Source of the DNA: Bhargavaea massiliensis | GTDB taxonomy: Bacteria; Bacillota; Bacilli; Bacillales_A; Planococcaceae | DNA: 64,000 nt | Reading direction: 5' to 3' | Assembly: GCF_018390575.1 (NCBI RefSeq) | Contig: NZ_JAHBCJ010000001.1 | Location: forward strand, 372,001-436,000 | Shown: positions 51,205 to 60,114 of the stretch, one piece after another | How positions within the stretch are numbered: position 1 is the stretch's first letter | Layout of the letters: each line of letters opens with the position of its first letter | Notes under the pieces: generated by a model | What the model was told of the DNA's origin: nothing | Database searches by the model: none | The model's input: the letters and a program-made list of their open reading frames with translations, nothing else | Translations under genes and position numbers: made by a program

Positions 51205-51699
51205 CTACTTCCTCAGCTCCGCCACGATATGGCGGATTTCCGGGATGATGAGGCTTTCCATGGCGAGGCGGACGGCGCCGCGCGAGCCCGGGAGAATAAA
51301 GACAACCTTGCCCTGGGCGGTGCCGGCCGCTGCCCGGCTGAGCATCGCTTTCGTGCCGACGTCTTCAGCAAAGCTCAGATAGCGGAACAATTCGCCGAAG
51401 CCGTCGAGTTCCTTTGATAAAAGCGGGCGGATCGCCTCGATCGTGACGTCCCGCGCGGCGATGCCGGTGCCGCCTGTCGTGATGACGGCATCGATTTCCG
51501 GATCGGCGAGCAGCGCGGTGACTACGTTCCGGATCTTTCCGGTGTCATCCGCTACCCATCCGCGCCCGGCAACGGCCAGTCCGGCAAGCTCCGCAAAGTG
51601 TTCGATGAGGGCGCCTGCGGTATCGTTGTCTTCTGTTCTCGTGTCGCTCACCGTAAGGATTGCAATTCTGATTTCATTCGGTTCTTTTCCGTGTGCCAA
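51205..51699 (-). CDS. moaB: Molybdopterin biosynthesis protein MoaB/MogA type
   Basis: 164 aa molybdopterin-binding domain protein that adenylates molybdopterin. TTG start after GGGGGGAG. Landmarks: ILTVSDTRTEDNDTAG (about 14-29), DAVITTGGTGIAARDVTIEA (about 70-89), LPGSRGAVRLAME. 18 bp behind moeB. Confidence 0.94.
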   Translation of the reverse strand: MAHGKEPNEIRIAILTVSDTRTEDNDTAGALIEHFAELAGLAVAGRGWVADDTGKIRNVVTALLADPEIDAVITTGGTGIAARDVTIEAIRPLLSKELDGFGELFRYLSFAEDVGTKAMLSRAAAGTAQGKVVFILPGSRGAVRLAMESLIIPEIRHIVAELRK

Positions 51700-51717
51700 C
51701 AGACTCCCCCCTTTCCA

Positions 51718-52737
51718 TTAGCCGAACAGGCGATGATACAAGGTTTTTCCCTCTTCTGCAGTCCGGGCGCCGTGGATGAGCAGCCGCCCGTCTCCAAACA
51801 GGACAAAGCGGTGGCCGAACGCCCGGAATTCAATGAAATACGGTGTCCGGCGGGCGTTCGGGTCAATCCGGCGGCCGATTTGCTCCCCGGCATCCAGCGT
51901 CACGGCACGGGCCGGGTCGGGCAGAATCTGGACGGCATCGCGCCCGCACAGAACAGCCGCATCGCCCGCCCGCCGGGGCCTGAGCTCCGGGTATGACGGA
52001 GAATCGCCGCAAGTGGCGCACTCCGGGTCGCGGATGCGCGATACGCCGATGTCCAGATGGGTGCCTTCCCACAGGTCGAAATGATGTACTTTCGTCCTCA
52101 TGGCGGCCACGTTTCCGGTCAGCCACTTCATCGCTTCCGCGCACTGGATCGCGGCGGTCACGGACACCGCCGGCGGGATGATGCCGGCGGTGTCGCATGT
52201 CGCGCCCGTGGCGGGCAGCATCGGCAAAAGGCAACGGTAGCACGCGCCGCGGCCCGGGATAAACGGATAGACCGTTCCCGAGCCCCGGACACATGCCCCG
52301 TGTATCCACGGGATGCCATGTTTGTTTGCAGCGTCGTTGATCAGGAGGCGCGTCTCAAAATTGTCCGTCGCATCCATGATTAGATCGCTTTCCGACGCGA
52401 GCGACTCCATGAGCGGTCCGTCGGCGTTGCCGAGATGCGTCCGGATGGCGGCGTCACTCCGAATCTCTCTCAGATGCTTTTCCGCGGCGACCACTTTTGG
52501 CAGCATGTCCGCAGCGTCCGCCTCGGTGAACAGCGTCTGCCGCTGGAGGTTCGAGAGCTCGACATAGTCGCGGTCGACCACAATGATTTCCCCGATGCCG
52601 GCCCGCACGAGCGTCTCGGCGATGGCGGTGCCGAGCGCGCCGCAGCCGATGACCGCCACCTTTGCCGCCGCGAGCCGGGCTTGCCCGCCTTCTCCTATAG
52701 GCCCGAATAATGTCTGTCTCGAATACCGTCCGTCCAC
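51718..52737 (-). CDS. moeB: MoeB/ThiF-family adenylyltransferase
   Basis: 339 aa E1-like enzyme that adenylates the MoaD C-terminus. Nucleotide motif VIGCGALGTAIAE (about 29-41), VDRDYVELSNLQRQ (about 54-67), catalytic stretch ATCDTAGIIPP (about 180-190), zinc Cys pairs CYRC and CATC. A C-terminal extension of about 90 residues replaces the rhodanese domain of some relatives. GTG start after GGGGGGCAAC. Confidence 0.92.
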   Translation of the reverse strand: MDGRYSRQTLFGPIGEGGQARLAAAKVAVIGCGALGTAIAETLVRAGIGEIIVVDRDYVELSNLQRQTLFTEADAADMLPKVVAAEKHLREIRSDAAIRTHLGNADGPLMESLASESDLIMDATDNFETRLLINDAANKHGIPWIHGACVRGSGTVYPFIPGRGACYRCLLPMLPATGATCDTAGIIPPAVSVTAAIQCAEAMKWLTGNVAAMRTKVHHFDLWEGTHLDIGVSRIRDPECATCGDSPSYPELRPRRAGDAAVLCGRDAVQILPDPARAVTLDAGEQIGRRIDPNARRTPYFIEFRAFGHRFVLFGDGRLLIHGARTAEEGKTLYHRLFG

Positions 52738-52770
52738 GTCAGTTGCCCCCCGGTTGCGGATAGGGCCCGG

Positions 52771-54297
52771 TCAGCGCCGGGCGTTCTGTCCGTGTTCTTT
52801 CGTGATGTCGCTGAAGGTTCCCACATAGCGGACATGCTCGCCCGTCTCGTCGCTGACGGCTGCGATGTTCAGCCACTGCAGGTACTCTTCCCCATTCTTT
52901 TTCTGGTTCCAGATTTCGCCCTGCCACATGCCTTCTTCCTTAATCTGCTTCCACATGTTCCGATAGAATTCCTTCGGCTGGCGGCCGGAAGACAGCATGT
53001 TCGGGTTGTTGCCGACTGCCTCTTCTTCCGTATAGCCCGTCAGTTTGGTGAACATCGGGTTGACCGCTTTGATCTTTCCGGCTGCATCCGTCACAAGCAC
53101 GCCCTGGCCGGTCGAGCGGAATACGTCCGCCTGCAGCGAAAGCCGGTCAGAGTAATACAGCCAAACGACGAGAATGAGGCTCGCGAGCGCCACCTGCGAC
53201 AGCAGCATGAAGCCGATTGAGTAGTCGCCTGTCATCGAATAGATGATTGAGAGGAGGATCGGCGGGAAGAATCCGCCGAGGCCGCCCATCATTGAGACGA
53301 AGCCGTTGGCGATCCCCGCCTGTTTGGCGAAATAGAACGGCACGAGCTTGAAGATGACCCCGTTGCCGATGCCGGCGCTGATTGCGATGGCGATGCTGCC
53401 GACCGTGTATAGCCCGATCGACGGCGAGAATGCCAGGATAATCGCCGCGACTGTGTATACCGCGAATGTCGCAATCAGCAGGAACATCGGCTGGAACTTG
53501 TCGGCAAGCCAGCCGCCAACCGGCCGCAGGAACGTCGCGACCGCGATGAAGATCGCCGTCCGGATGCCGGCATCGACGCTGTCGAGGCCGAAGTTCGCGA
53601 CGAGAAAGTTCGGCAGGTACACCGTGAAGGCGACAAACGAGCCGAATGTGATGAAGTAAAACAGCGAGAACAGCCAGAGTTTCGGATTGTCCGAAACCCC
53701 CTTGACCTGCTCGAACATCGACAGCCTGACGTCCGGCTTCGGCTCCTTTCGGTCACCAAAAAAGAAGTTCAGGAGAGCGAAGGCGGCAAGCAAGATGAGG
53801 AACAGCTTGACCGTCGGCTGCCAGCCGATCTGGCCGGCGATGATCGGCGCGGCAAATGTCGTGATCGCCGTCCCGATGTTCCCAGCCCCGTAAATCCCGT
53901 TGACGAGGCCATGCTTTTCTTTCGGATAGTATTTCGGAAGCGAGGTGACCCCGACCGAGAATACCGCACCGCCGACACCGAGGATCAGGCCGCCGATGAT
54001 GAGATCCGCAAACGTGTCCGCCTCGCTGATGTACCAGACCGGGAACAGGAGGAGGATAAAGCTCCACATGAACAGGGTGCGCGCACCGACAAAATTGGCA
54101 TAATAGCCGAACGGCATGCGGAGGATTGAGCCGAGCACGACCGGCACCGCAGTGACGATTGCCAGGCGCTCCGGCGGGACATTGATGTCCTGCGTGATAA
54201 ACGAAATCAGCGAGGACAAAATGACCCATACCATGAAACCGACCACGAGGTTTGCCGTCTGGAGCGGCAACTGAATCTTCTTGACCATCTGTTTCAC
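52771..54297 (-). CDS. narK: NarK-type nitrate/nitrite transporter fused to a PAS domain
   Basis: 508 aa. Residues 1-380 are a 12-helix major facilitator of the nitrate/nitrite porter family, with the nitrate-signature glycine-rich helices (LGVGGAVFSVGV about 107-118; GNGVIFKLVPFYF near 295-307). Residues about 385-505 are a PAS domain (STGQGVLVTDAAGKIKAVNP, LTGYTEEEAVG, MWQGEIWNQKKNGEEY, YVGTFSDIT). Usual NarK proteins end near 400 aa. There is no kinase or other output part, so the PAS domain may adjust transport directly. Own promoter and candidate NreC site upstream. Confidence 0.92.
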   Translation of the reverse strand: MKQMVKKIQLPLQTANLVVGFMVWVILSSLISFITQDINVPPERLAIVTAVPVVLGSILRMPFGYYANFVGARTLFMWSFILLLFPVWYISEADTFADLIIGGLILGVGGAVFSVGVTSLPKYYPKEKHGLVNGIYGAGNIGTAITTFAAPIIAGQIGWQPTVKLFLILLAAFALLNFFFGDRKEPKPDVRLSMFEQVKGVSDNPKLWLFSLFYFITFGSFVAFTVYLPNFLVANFGLDSVDAGIRTAIFIAVATFLRPVGGWLADKFQPMFLLIATFAVYTVAAIILAFSPSIGLYTVGSIAIAISAGIGNGVIFKLVPFYFAKQAGIANGFVSMMGGLGGFFPPILLSIIYSMTGDYSIGFMLLSQVALASLILVVWLYYSDRLSLQADVFRSTGQGVLVTDAAGKIKAVNPMFTKLTGYTEEEAVGNNPNMLSSGRQPKEFYRNMWKQIKEEGMWQGEIWNQKKNGEEYLQWLNIAAVSDETGEHVRYVGTFSDITKEHGQNARR

Positions 54298-54362
54298 CTA
54301 CTCGGTTAGAGTTTTGACTACAGGTGCTGCAAATGAAATCGTGAAACCTTCTCTATGATTCT

Positions 54363-54420
54363 ATTGTAATTGCCTGCTCCGACGCGGTTAATTAGGGGGT
54401 TCCCTGTCCCCGTCGGGGGA
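54363..54420 (-). promoter_or_regulatory. narK promoter with candidate NreC operator
   Basis: The perfect palindrome TCCCC-N4-GGGGA (54407-54420) stands 38 bp upstream of TACAAT (54363-54368) on the minus strand. The narG upstream region has the matching TTCCC-N4-GGGAA. Shared form TYCCCN4GGGRA, suggesting one regulator, probably NreC. Confidence 0.6.
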
Positions 54421-54429
54421 AACCCTGTA

Positions 54430-54470
54430 TGAGAAAAAAGCCGCCCACGGAGGTGTGACAGCGGCCTGTG
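54430..54470 (-). terminator. Terminator of the nar-nre transcript
   Basis: On the minus strand GCCGC-N17-GCGGC is followed by TTTTTTCTC, behind the hemerythrin gene. Confidence 0.8.
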
Positions 54471-54474
54471 CCCA

Positions 54475-55002
54475 TCAGACGATGAGCGTGTTCAGTTTTT
54501 CGGCAAGCGTGTCCAGGTCGTCCGCCCGGAGCAGCCGCTCCGCCATCGGGAAAAGGACCGTCTCTTCCTTCACGAAATGGACCGTGATCACCTCAAACGC
54601 CTCACCGGCATCGCCGACGATTTTCCGGATCTCATCCAGGGTAAGCCCTGAGAGATCGCCGCGGGTGTGGTGGAAAAAGTGTCCGATATAGGCATCGATT
54701 TCCCCGTGTTCTTCCTGGATGCCGACAATGGGCCCCTGCTCGAAGCCAATGTAGCTGCCGAGAACAGGGAAGAAATGCTCCTCTTCCTTGTCGGTATGGT
54801 TCTTGAGCGGGTCGAGGAAGCCGATGAGGTTCGTCTTCAGTTCATTAAGAAGGGCGAGGGCCGTGTCCCGGTCCATGTCTTCTTCACGCTCGAACCGGAG
54901 GACGATGGCGTGCCATTCCTCCGCGAGATGCATGAGGTAGCGGTGCTCGTTTTCCAGGAGCCTCACCGCCGGCTCCGTAAACTGCAGCTGTCCGTTTGCC
55001 AT
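54475..55002 (-). CDS. Hemerythrin HHE-domain protein
   Basis: 175 aa four-helix di-iron protein. Likely ligands: ENEHRYLMHL (His about 17-22), NHTDKEEEHFFPVLG (His and Glu about 67-80), QEEHGEIDAYIGHFFHH, and HFVKEETVLFPMAE (about 139-152). Start at 55002 after GGAGG. HHE proteins bind oxygen or NO; placed in the nitrate operon, it could deal with NO from nitrite or sense oxygen. Confidence 0.85.
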   Translation of the reverse strand: MANGQLQFTEPAVRLLENEHRYLMHLAEEWHAIVLRFEREEDMDRDTALALLNELKTNLIGFLDPLKNHTDKEEEHFFPVLGSYIGFEQGPIVGIQEEHGEIDAYIGHFFHHTRGDLSGLTLDEIRKIVGDAGEAFEVITVHFVKEETVLFPMAERLLRADDLDTLAEKLNTLIV

Positions 55003-55071
55003 CTTGCGATGCCTCCTGTCTGTTGAGTCGAATTGTGGTGGCTTTCCGTTCCGGCGCACGCTTGCGGACCG

Positions 55072-55728
55072 TCAGAAGTTCAGCAGTTTTTTCTTGAGGG
55101 CGAATTCGACGAGTTCCGGGCGGCTCTTCAGGCCCAGCTTCTCCATGATCTTGGCTTTGTGGGCTTCGACGGTTTTGACGGAAATGTAAAGCATCTCGGC
55201 AATTTCCTTGTTGCCGTAGCCTTTGGCGACGAGCGGGAGAATCTCGAGCTCACGTTTGGAAAGAAGCTCATACGGATCGTCAGGGGCCACCGTATGATCA
55301 GCTTTGACGAATTCACGCACCAGCGAAGTCGCCATCTTCGGATGGATGTATGTGCCGCCCCGCCGGATCGTACGGATGGCGTGCAGCAGCTCCTCATCGG
55401 GCGCGTTTTTCAGCATGTATCCGGAAGCGCCGCTTTTCAGGACATTGAACAGATACTCCTCATCGTCGTGCATCGTCAGGATCAGGATCTTCGTATCCGG
55501 AAAATCTTCTTTGATCTTGCCTGTCGCAATCAGTCCGTTTTCGCCTGGCGGCATGCTGAGATCCATGATCAGGAGATCCGGCTGGTGCGTTGCGATCATC
55601 TTGTAAGCCTCCAGACCATCGGCCGCCGTCGCGACGACTTCCATGTCCTCCTGGAAATTGAGGATCATCGAGAAGCCGCTGCGGACGACGGCATGGTCAT
55701 CCGCGATGACAATCGAAATTTTGCTCAT
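55072..55728 (-). CDS. nreC: Response regulator NreC
   Basis: 218 aa NarL/FixJ-type regulator. Receiver 1-120 with Asp10/Asp11, phospho-acceptor Asp56 (LLIMDLSMP) and Lys in GYMLKNAP; LuxR-type HTH about 150-210 ([20 protein letters not shown], then [13 protein letters not shown]). One-base overlap with nreB. In Staphylococcus it activates nitrate and nitrite reductase genes under low oxygen. Confidence 0.94.
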   Translation of the reverse strand: MSKISIVIADDHAVVRSGFSMILNFQEDMEVVATAADGLEAYKMIATHQPDLLIMDLSMPPGENGLIATGKIKEDFPDTKILILTMHDDEEYLFNVLKSGASGYMLKNAPDEELLHAIRTIRRGGTYIHPKMATSLVREFVKADHTVAPDDPYELLSKRELEILPLVAKGYGNKEIAEMLYISVKTVEAHKAKIMEKLGLKSRPELVEFALKKKLLNF

Positions 55729-56792
55729 CAGCGATCCCCCTTTCCGCGTAACGCGGGGACGCTCAGACGGATCGTCGTGCCGGCACCCGGCGCAGAGTCC
55801 ACGTCTAGCGTGCCTCCGACCAGCTCCGCACGCTCCTTCATGCCGTACAGGCCGAGGCCCGTCCCCTCCGGCTTGTCGCCCGGACGGAATCCCGAGCCGG
55901 CATCACGGACTGTGAGAAGAAGCCGGCTCCGCTCGCCTTTGAGCGTGACCGACACCGCGTCGACATCCGCATACTTGAGCGCGTTGAGGATCGCCTCCTG
56001 GCACACCCGGTAGATGACCGTTTCGATTTCGTTTTCATACCGCTTCACCGGCAGGTCGGACGAGTAGTTGACGGTGAGACCGTACGTTTCCTCAAGCCGC
56101 TTGAAATGCGAGCGGAAGGCTGCGTCAAGGCCGAGGTCGTCGAGGGCAGCCGGGCGCAGTTCGACCGACAGGTTCCGGATGTCCTCAAGCAGCCGGGACA
56201 GCGAGGCCTCGGTCTCCTTCACCTTGGCCAGCACCTCCGCGTCCCCCGTCATGTACTTCAGGACCCGGAGATCCACGACCGCACTCATGAGCTCCTGCGC
56301 AACACCGTCATGAAGCTCCCGGGAAATCCTCCGGCGCTCATTTTCCTGTGCGTCGATGATATGCTTCATCATCTTATTCTGATAGGCCTTTTCCTGCATC
56401 CGGTGCTGGCGCGTCATGTCGCGCAGCAGGAACACCCTAATGTCGTTTTCAGGGTCGACGGTATGGAACGAGGAGGCATAGGGCACAAGTCCCTGTCCCT
56501 TTGTGTTCAGGTACAGCTGGAAGGACGAGAAGTCGCTGCGCTCCGGATGATGGAAGTAGCAGTTGTCGCACGTCTTCTGCCCGGTTTCATCCACATACCC
56601 GGCGCAGGCCCGGCAGAGAGCGCCCTCGGTGCCGTCGAGAAGCGCCTCCAGCACGTCCCGGTCGAGGATCTTTTCCGCCGCCGGGTTGGCGGCAAGCGCC
56701 CTGCCTTCGCCGTCAAAAAACAGGATGGCTTCGCTGCTCTTGTCGAACATCTTCAGCATCAGCTCATTCAGCAGATCCTGCTTTACGCTCAC
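55728..56792 (-). CDS. nreB: Oxygen-sensing histidine kinase NreB
   Basis: 354 aa cytosolic kinase. The N-terminal PAS domain has four cysteines, Cys60, Cys63, Cys75 and Cys78 (CRAC and CDNC), at nearly the positions known to hold the oxygen-labile 4Fe-4S cluster of S. carnosus NreB. The HisKA_3 box is [20 protein letters not shown] (about 152-171), the ATPase part ends with [21 protein letters not shown] start overlapping nreA (GTGA). Confidence 0.95.
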   Translation of the reverse strand: MSVKQDLLNELMLKMFDKSSEAILFFDGEGRALAANPAAEKILDRDVLEALLDGTEGALCRACAGYVDETGQKTCDNCYFHHPERSDFSSFQLYLNTKGQGLVPYASSFHTVDPENDIRVFLLRDMTRQHRMQEKAYQNKMMKHIIDAQENERRRISRELHDGVAQELMSAVVDLRVLKYMTGDAEVLAKVKETEASLSRLLEDIRNLSVELRPAALDDLGLDAAFRSHFKRLEETYGLTVNYSSDLPVKRYENEIETVIYRVCQEAILNALKYADVDAVSVTLKGERSRLLLTVRDAGSGFRPGDKPEGTGLGLYGMKERAELVGGTLDVDSAPGAGTTIRLSVPALRGKGDR

Positions 56793-57244
56793 CGGCTCAC
56801 CAGCTCCTTCCCATCAAATCCGGGGACGGAGGCGGATGCCGCTGCCATCTCCAGGCAATGCGTTTCCGTCATTTCCGCGCGGCCGCCCCGGTAGCCGCCC
56901 AGCAGGACGCCTTTTACGCGGCCGCTGTCGTAAAGCGGCACCGCGGCGATGCTCGTCAGCCCTTCGGTATTCACGATCGGATAGTCAAGCACGATGGGCA
57001 CATGCCTGCCGGGATCGACATGCGGCACGAGCAGCGGCTTTCCCGTCTTGAAAACGGTGCCGGCAATGCCCCTGCCGGACCGGAGGACGATCCGGCGGTA
57101 TCGGTTGTTCAGGTTCCCTGAAGCCACCCGCCAGCGGACCGAAAAGCCGCTCGGGGCGTCTTCCATTGCCAGTGCCATAAAATCGAAACCGAGCTGTTCC
57201 CGGAGCGTGTCGATCACATTCTGGTAGATTATCGGTTCATTCAT
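56789..57244 (-). CDS. nreA: Nitrate receptor NreA (GAF domain)
   Basis: 151 aa single GAF domain protein. In Staphylococcus NreA binds nitrate and, without it, holds NreB back. Seen: FMALAMEDAPSGFSVRWRVA (about 21-40), LRSGRGIAGTVFKTGKPLLV (about 54-73), GLTSIAAVPLYDSGRVKGVL. ATG after GGGAGAGG. Forms nreABC with the kinase and regulator. Confidence 0.92.
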   Translation of the reverse strand: MNEPIIYQNVIDTLREQLGFDFMALAMEDAPSGFSVRWRVASGNLNNRYRRIVLRSGRGIAGTVFKTGKPLLVPHVDPGRHVPIVLDYPIVNTEGLTSIAAVPLYDSGRVKGVLLGGYRGGRAEMTETHCLEMAAASASVPGFDGKELVSR

Positions 57245-57295
57245 CGCGGACCTCTCCCGTTTCCCGCCGGATCGGCGTTCATTCTTCCTTTCAGC

Positions 57296-57976
57296 TTAAT
57301 TCACCTTGTGCCTCCTGTACAGGATGTAACTTCTGCCGACATACGACAGCGGGACGCTCCAGACATGCACGAGGCGCGTGAACGGCCAAAGCGCGAAAAT
57401 GAGGAATGCGGCCAGGATATGAATCTGGAACGACACCGGAACACCCATCATGTACGACGGGTCTGGCCGCAGAAGGAACAGGTCACGGAACCAGACGGAA
57501 ATTGTATCCCGGTAGTCGAATGCGGGATTCACGGCGTTCGTCACAATCGTCGCGTACATCCCCATGAACACGATGATCAGCAAGAGCGTGTTGACGACCA
57601 TGTCGCTTGCCGAGCTAAGCTTCCGGACGGCCTTGATCGAAAACCGGCGGAACGTCAGAATGAACATCCCGAGAAGCGTGACGAATCCGAAGAAACCGCC
57701 GATCCAGATGGCGCCGAGGTGATACATATGGTCGTTGACGCCGAGAGCCCGCATCCACTCCTTCGGGATACCGAGCCCCGAGATATGGCCCAGGATGACC
57801 GGGATGATCCCAAGGTGAAATAGGAGGCTCCCGACCATCAGCTGCTTTTTCTCGATGAATTCACTGGATTTCGCGGTCCAGTGGAATTTGTCCGTCCTGT
57901 AGCGAAGGATGTGTCCCACCACAAAGACCGCGATGCAGATATAAGGGAAAATTACCCACAGAAATTGGTCAACCAT
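57296..57976 (-). CDS. narI: Nitrate reductase gamma subunit NarI
   Basis: 226 aa cytochrome b subunit with five membrane helices that passes electrons from menaquinol to NarH. Candidate haem ligands: His in FVVGHILRYR, His in LLFHLGIIPVILGHISG (about 53-69) and a late helix His pair near 186-206. Its ATG overlaps narJ by 8 bp. Confidence 0.95.
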   Translation of the reverse strand: MVDQFLWVIFPYICIAVFVVGHILRYRTDKFHWTAKSSEFIEKKQLMVGSLLFHLGIIPVILGHISGLGIPKEWMRALGVNDHMYHLGAIWIGGFFGFVTLLGMFILTFRRFSIKAVRKLSSASDMVVNTLLLIIVFMGMYATIVTNAVNPAFDYRDTISVWFRDLFLLRPDPSYMMGVPVSFQIHILAAFLIFALWPFTRLVHVWSVPLSYVGRSYILYRRHKVN

Positions 57977-58535
57977 GAGCCGGCGCCTCCTCTAAACAAG
58001 CTTTGAATGTTTCCCGCAGCCCCTTGATGAGGTGGTAGTACGGACTTTCCTCCTTTTCAAGTGCTTTCATCAGGTGGTAGGTGCCGTCTTCAAGGACCCC
58101 CATCAGGATCCGGAAACTGTCTGGCGTGCGCGGGTCATCCAGCCATTCGGCTGCATAGAGGAACTCGCACATGAGCGGCAAGTAGTCGGACAGCTCCTCG
58201 TCCGGCATCTCGAGGCCATACATCTCGTAGAGCACTTTCAGCTTCGCGAGCATCTGTCCGCGCTCGCGGGCATCCTCGAACTTGAACCAGGTCATGTACA
58301 GCGCGCAGTCCTCCTCGAAGTCGAATGTCGAGGTATACAGTTCCCTGAGCTCATCCAGGCTGAACTGCCGGATCTCTTCCCAATAGCGGAGCACGTGGGC
58401 CCGTGCCGGATGATCCGGGCCGAATGCCTCCGCAACGTGGTCCGGATGGTAATCCCCCCTGTCCGGCCACGTCAGCTGATTGGCGAAGAATCCGAATGAA
58501 TCTTTGAACGTATACAGCTTCCGGTTATCAATCAC
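57969..58535 (-). CDS. narJ: Nitrate reductase assembly chaperone NarJ
   Basis: 188 aa cytosolic TorD-type chaperone that helps load the cofactor into NarG. All-helical; family segments FFANQLTWPDRGDYHPDH (about 15-32), LYMTWFKFEDARERGQMLAK (about 77-96), LPLMCEFLYAAEWL (about 120-133). GTG start at 58535, overlapping narH by 8 bp, after GGGGGA. Confidence 0.93.
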   Translation of the reverse strand: MIDNRKLYTFKDSFGFFANQLTWPDRGDYHPDHVAEAFGPDHPARAHVLRYWEEIRQFSLDELRELYTSTFDFEEDCALYMTWFKFEDARERGQMLAKLKVLYEMYGLEMPDEELSDYLPLMCEFLYAAEWLDDPRTPDSFRILMGVLEDGTYHLMKALEKEESPYYHLIKGLRETFKACLEEAPAHG

Positions 58536-60114
58536 GCCAGATTCCCCCGTAGAAGTTCTCTTCGTAAATCTCCTTTCCGGTCTTTGTCGCCGTGCCGGCG
58601 CCCGGGCTTGCCGGGCCGCAGCCGTCGCAGCCGTCGCCGCCGGTGCCCATCGCGCCGAGGCCCATCGTGTCGCCGCCAAAGCCCGCAGAACCCTGCATGT
58701 CGTACGTGTTCATCCGGTTTTCCTTGTGGGAAGTCGGGATGACGAACCGGTCGTCGTACTTCGCGATTGCGAGCAGGCGGTACATTTCCTCGGTCTGCAG
58801 GGCGGTGAGGCCGACCCGCTCAAGACGCGTCTCGTCGAATTCCTTGCCCGACGACAGCGCCCGCATGTACTGGCGCATCATCGCCATACGCTGCAGCGAT
58901 CCCTTGACCGTCTCCGTGTCTCCAGCCGTCAGCATGTTTGCGAGGTACTGGATCGGCGTGCGCATTTCCTCGATCGCCGGGAAGATCATGTCCGGGTTCT
59001 TGATTGAGTCCTTGCCCTCGAAGTAGTTCATGATCGGCGAAAGCGGCGGCACGTACCAGACCATCGGGAGCGTGCGGTATTCCGGATGGAGCGGGAACGC
59101 GAGCTGGTGCTCGATCGCGAGCTTGTAGACCGGCGAGTTCTGCGCGGCTTCGATCCAGTCCTCTGTGATGCCGTCGCGGCGCGCCTGCTCGATCACTTCC
59201 GGGTCGTGCGGATCCATGAACAGGTCGCACTGCGCGCGATACAGGTCCTTCTCGTCCGGCGTCGATGCGGCTTCCAGCACCCGGTCCGCATCGTACAGCA
59301 GGACACCCAGATAACGGATCCGGCCGGTGCATGTCTCCGAGCAGACCGTCGGCAGACCTTCTTCGATCCTCGGGAAACAGAACGTACACTTTTCGGCCTT
59401 GTTCGTCTGCCAGTTAAAGTAGACCTTCTTGTACGGGCAGCCGGTCGTGCAGTAGCGCCAGCTTCGGCAGGCTTCCTGGTCGACGAGCACGATGCCGTCC
59501 TCGTCGCGCTTGTAGATCGCGCCCGCAGGGCAGGACGCCACGCAGCTCGGATTCAGGCAGTGTTCGCAGAGCCGCGGCAGGTAGATCATGAATGACTTCT
59601 CGAAGTTGAACTTGATCTCTTCCTCGATCTTCTGAATGTTCGGGTCCTGCGGGCCGGTCACGTCGGCGCCTGCGAGGTCGTCCTCCCAGTTGGACCCCCA
59701 TTCCAAGTCCATCTTCTCGCCCGTCACGGCCGAGTAGGCGCGTGCGACCGGCGGGTGCTCGCCTTCCCCCGCGGTGACAAGGTGGTCATAGTTGTACGTC
59801 CATGGCTCGTAGAAGTCGCGCATCTCCGGCATGTCCGGGTTGTAGAAAATCTTCCCGAGCGCCACCTTGGACAGGCGGTTCCCCGACTTCAGCTCCAGGT
59901 TGCCGTTTCGGAGCTGCCAGCCGCCCTTGTACACTTCCTGGTCCTCCCAGCGCTTCGGGTAGCCGATGCCCGGCTTCGTCTCCACGTTATTGAACCACAT
60001 GTACTCCGCGCCTTTCCGGTTCGTCCAGGTCGTCTTGCAAGTAACGCTGCACGTGTGGCAGCCGATGCACTTGTCCAGGTTCATCACCATTGCAATCTGA
60101 GCTTTAATCTTCAA
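58528..60114 (-). CDS. narH: Nitrate reductase beta subunit NarH
   Basis: 528 aa iron-sulfur subunit. Four Cys groups: CIGCHTCSVTC (about 17-27), CEHCLNPSCVASCP (about 184-197), CRSWRYCTTGCP (about 217-228, the Trp is typical of the 3Fe-4S site) and CTFCFPRIEEGLPTVCSETC. A C-terminal stretch (about 480-515) is Gly-rich and includes CDGCG. TTG start after GGGAGGTC, 11-bp overlap with narG. Confidence 0.96.
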   Translation of the reverse strand: MKIKAQIAMVMNLDKCIGCHTCSVTCKTTWTNRKGAEYMWFNNVETKPGIGYPKRWEDQEVYKGGWQLRNGNLELKSGNRLSKVALGKIFYNPDMPEMRDFYEPWTYNYDHLVTAGEGEHPPVARAYSAVTGEKMDLEWGSNWEDDLAGADVTGPQDPNIQKIEEEIKFNFEKSFMIYLPRLCEHCLNPSCVASCPAGAIYKRDEDGIVLVDQEACRSWRYCTTGCPYKKVYFNWQTNKAEKCTFCFPRIEEGLPTVCSETCTGRIRYLGVLLYDADRVLEAASTPDEKDLYRAQCDLFMDPHDPEVIEQARRDGITEDWIEAAQNSPVYKLAIEHQLAFPLHPEYRTLPMVWYVPPLSPIMNYFEGKDSIKNPDMIFPAIEEMRTPIQYLANMLTAGDTETVKGSLQRMAMMRQYMRALSSGKEFDETRLERVGLTALQTEEMYRLLAIAKYDDRFVIPTSHKENRMNTYDMQGSAGFGGDTMGLGAMGTGGDGCDGCGPASPGAGTATKTGKEIYEENFYGGIWRD

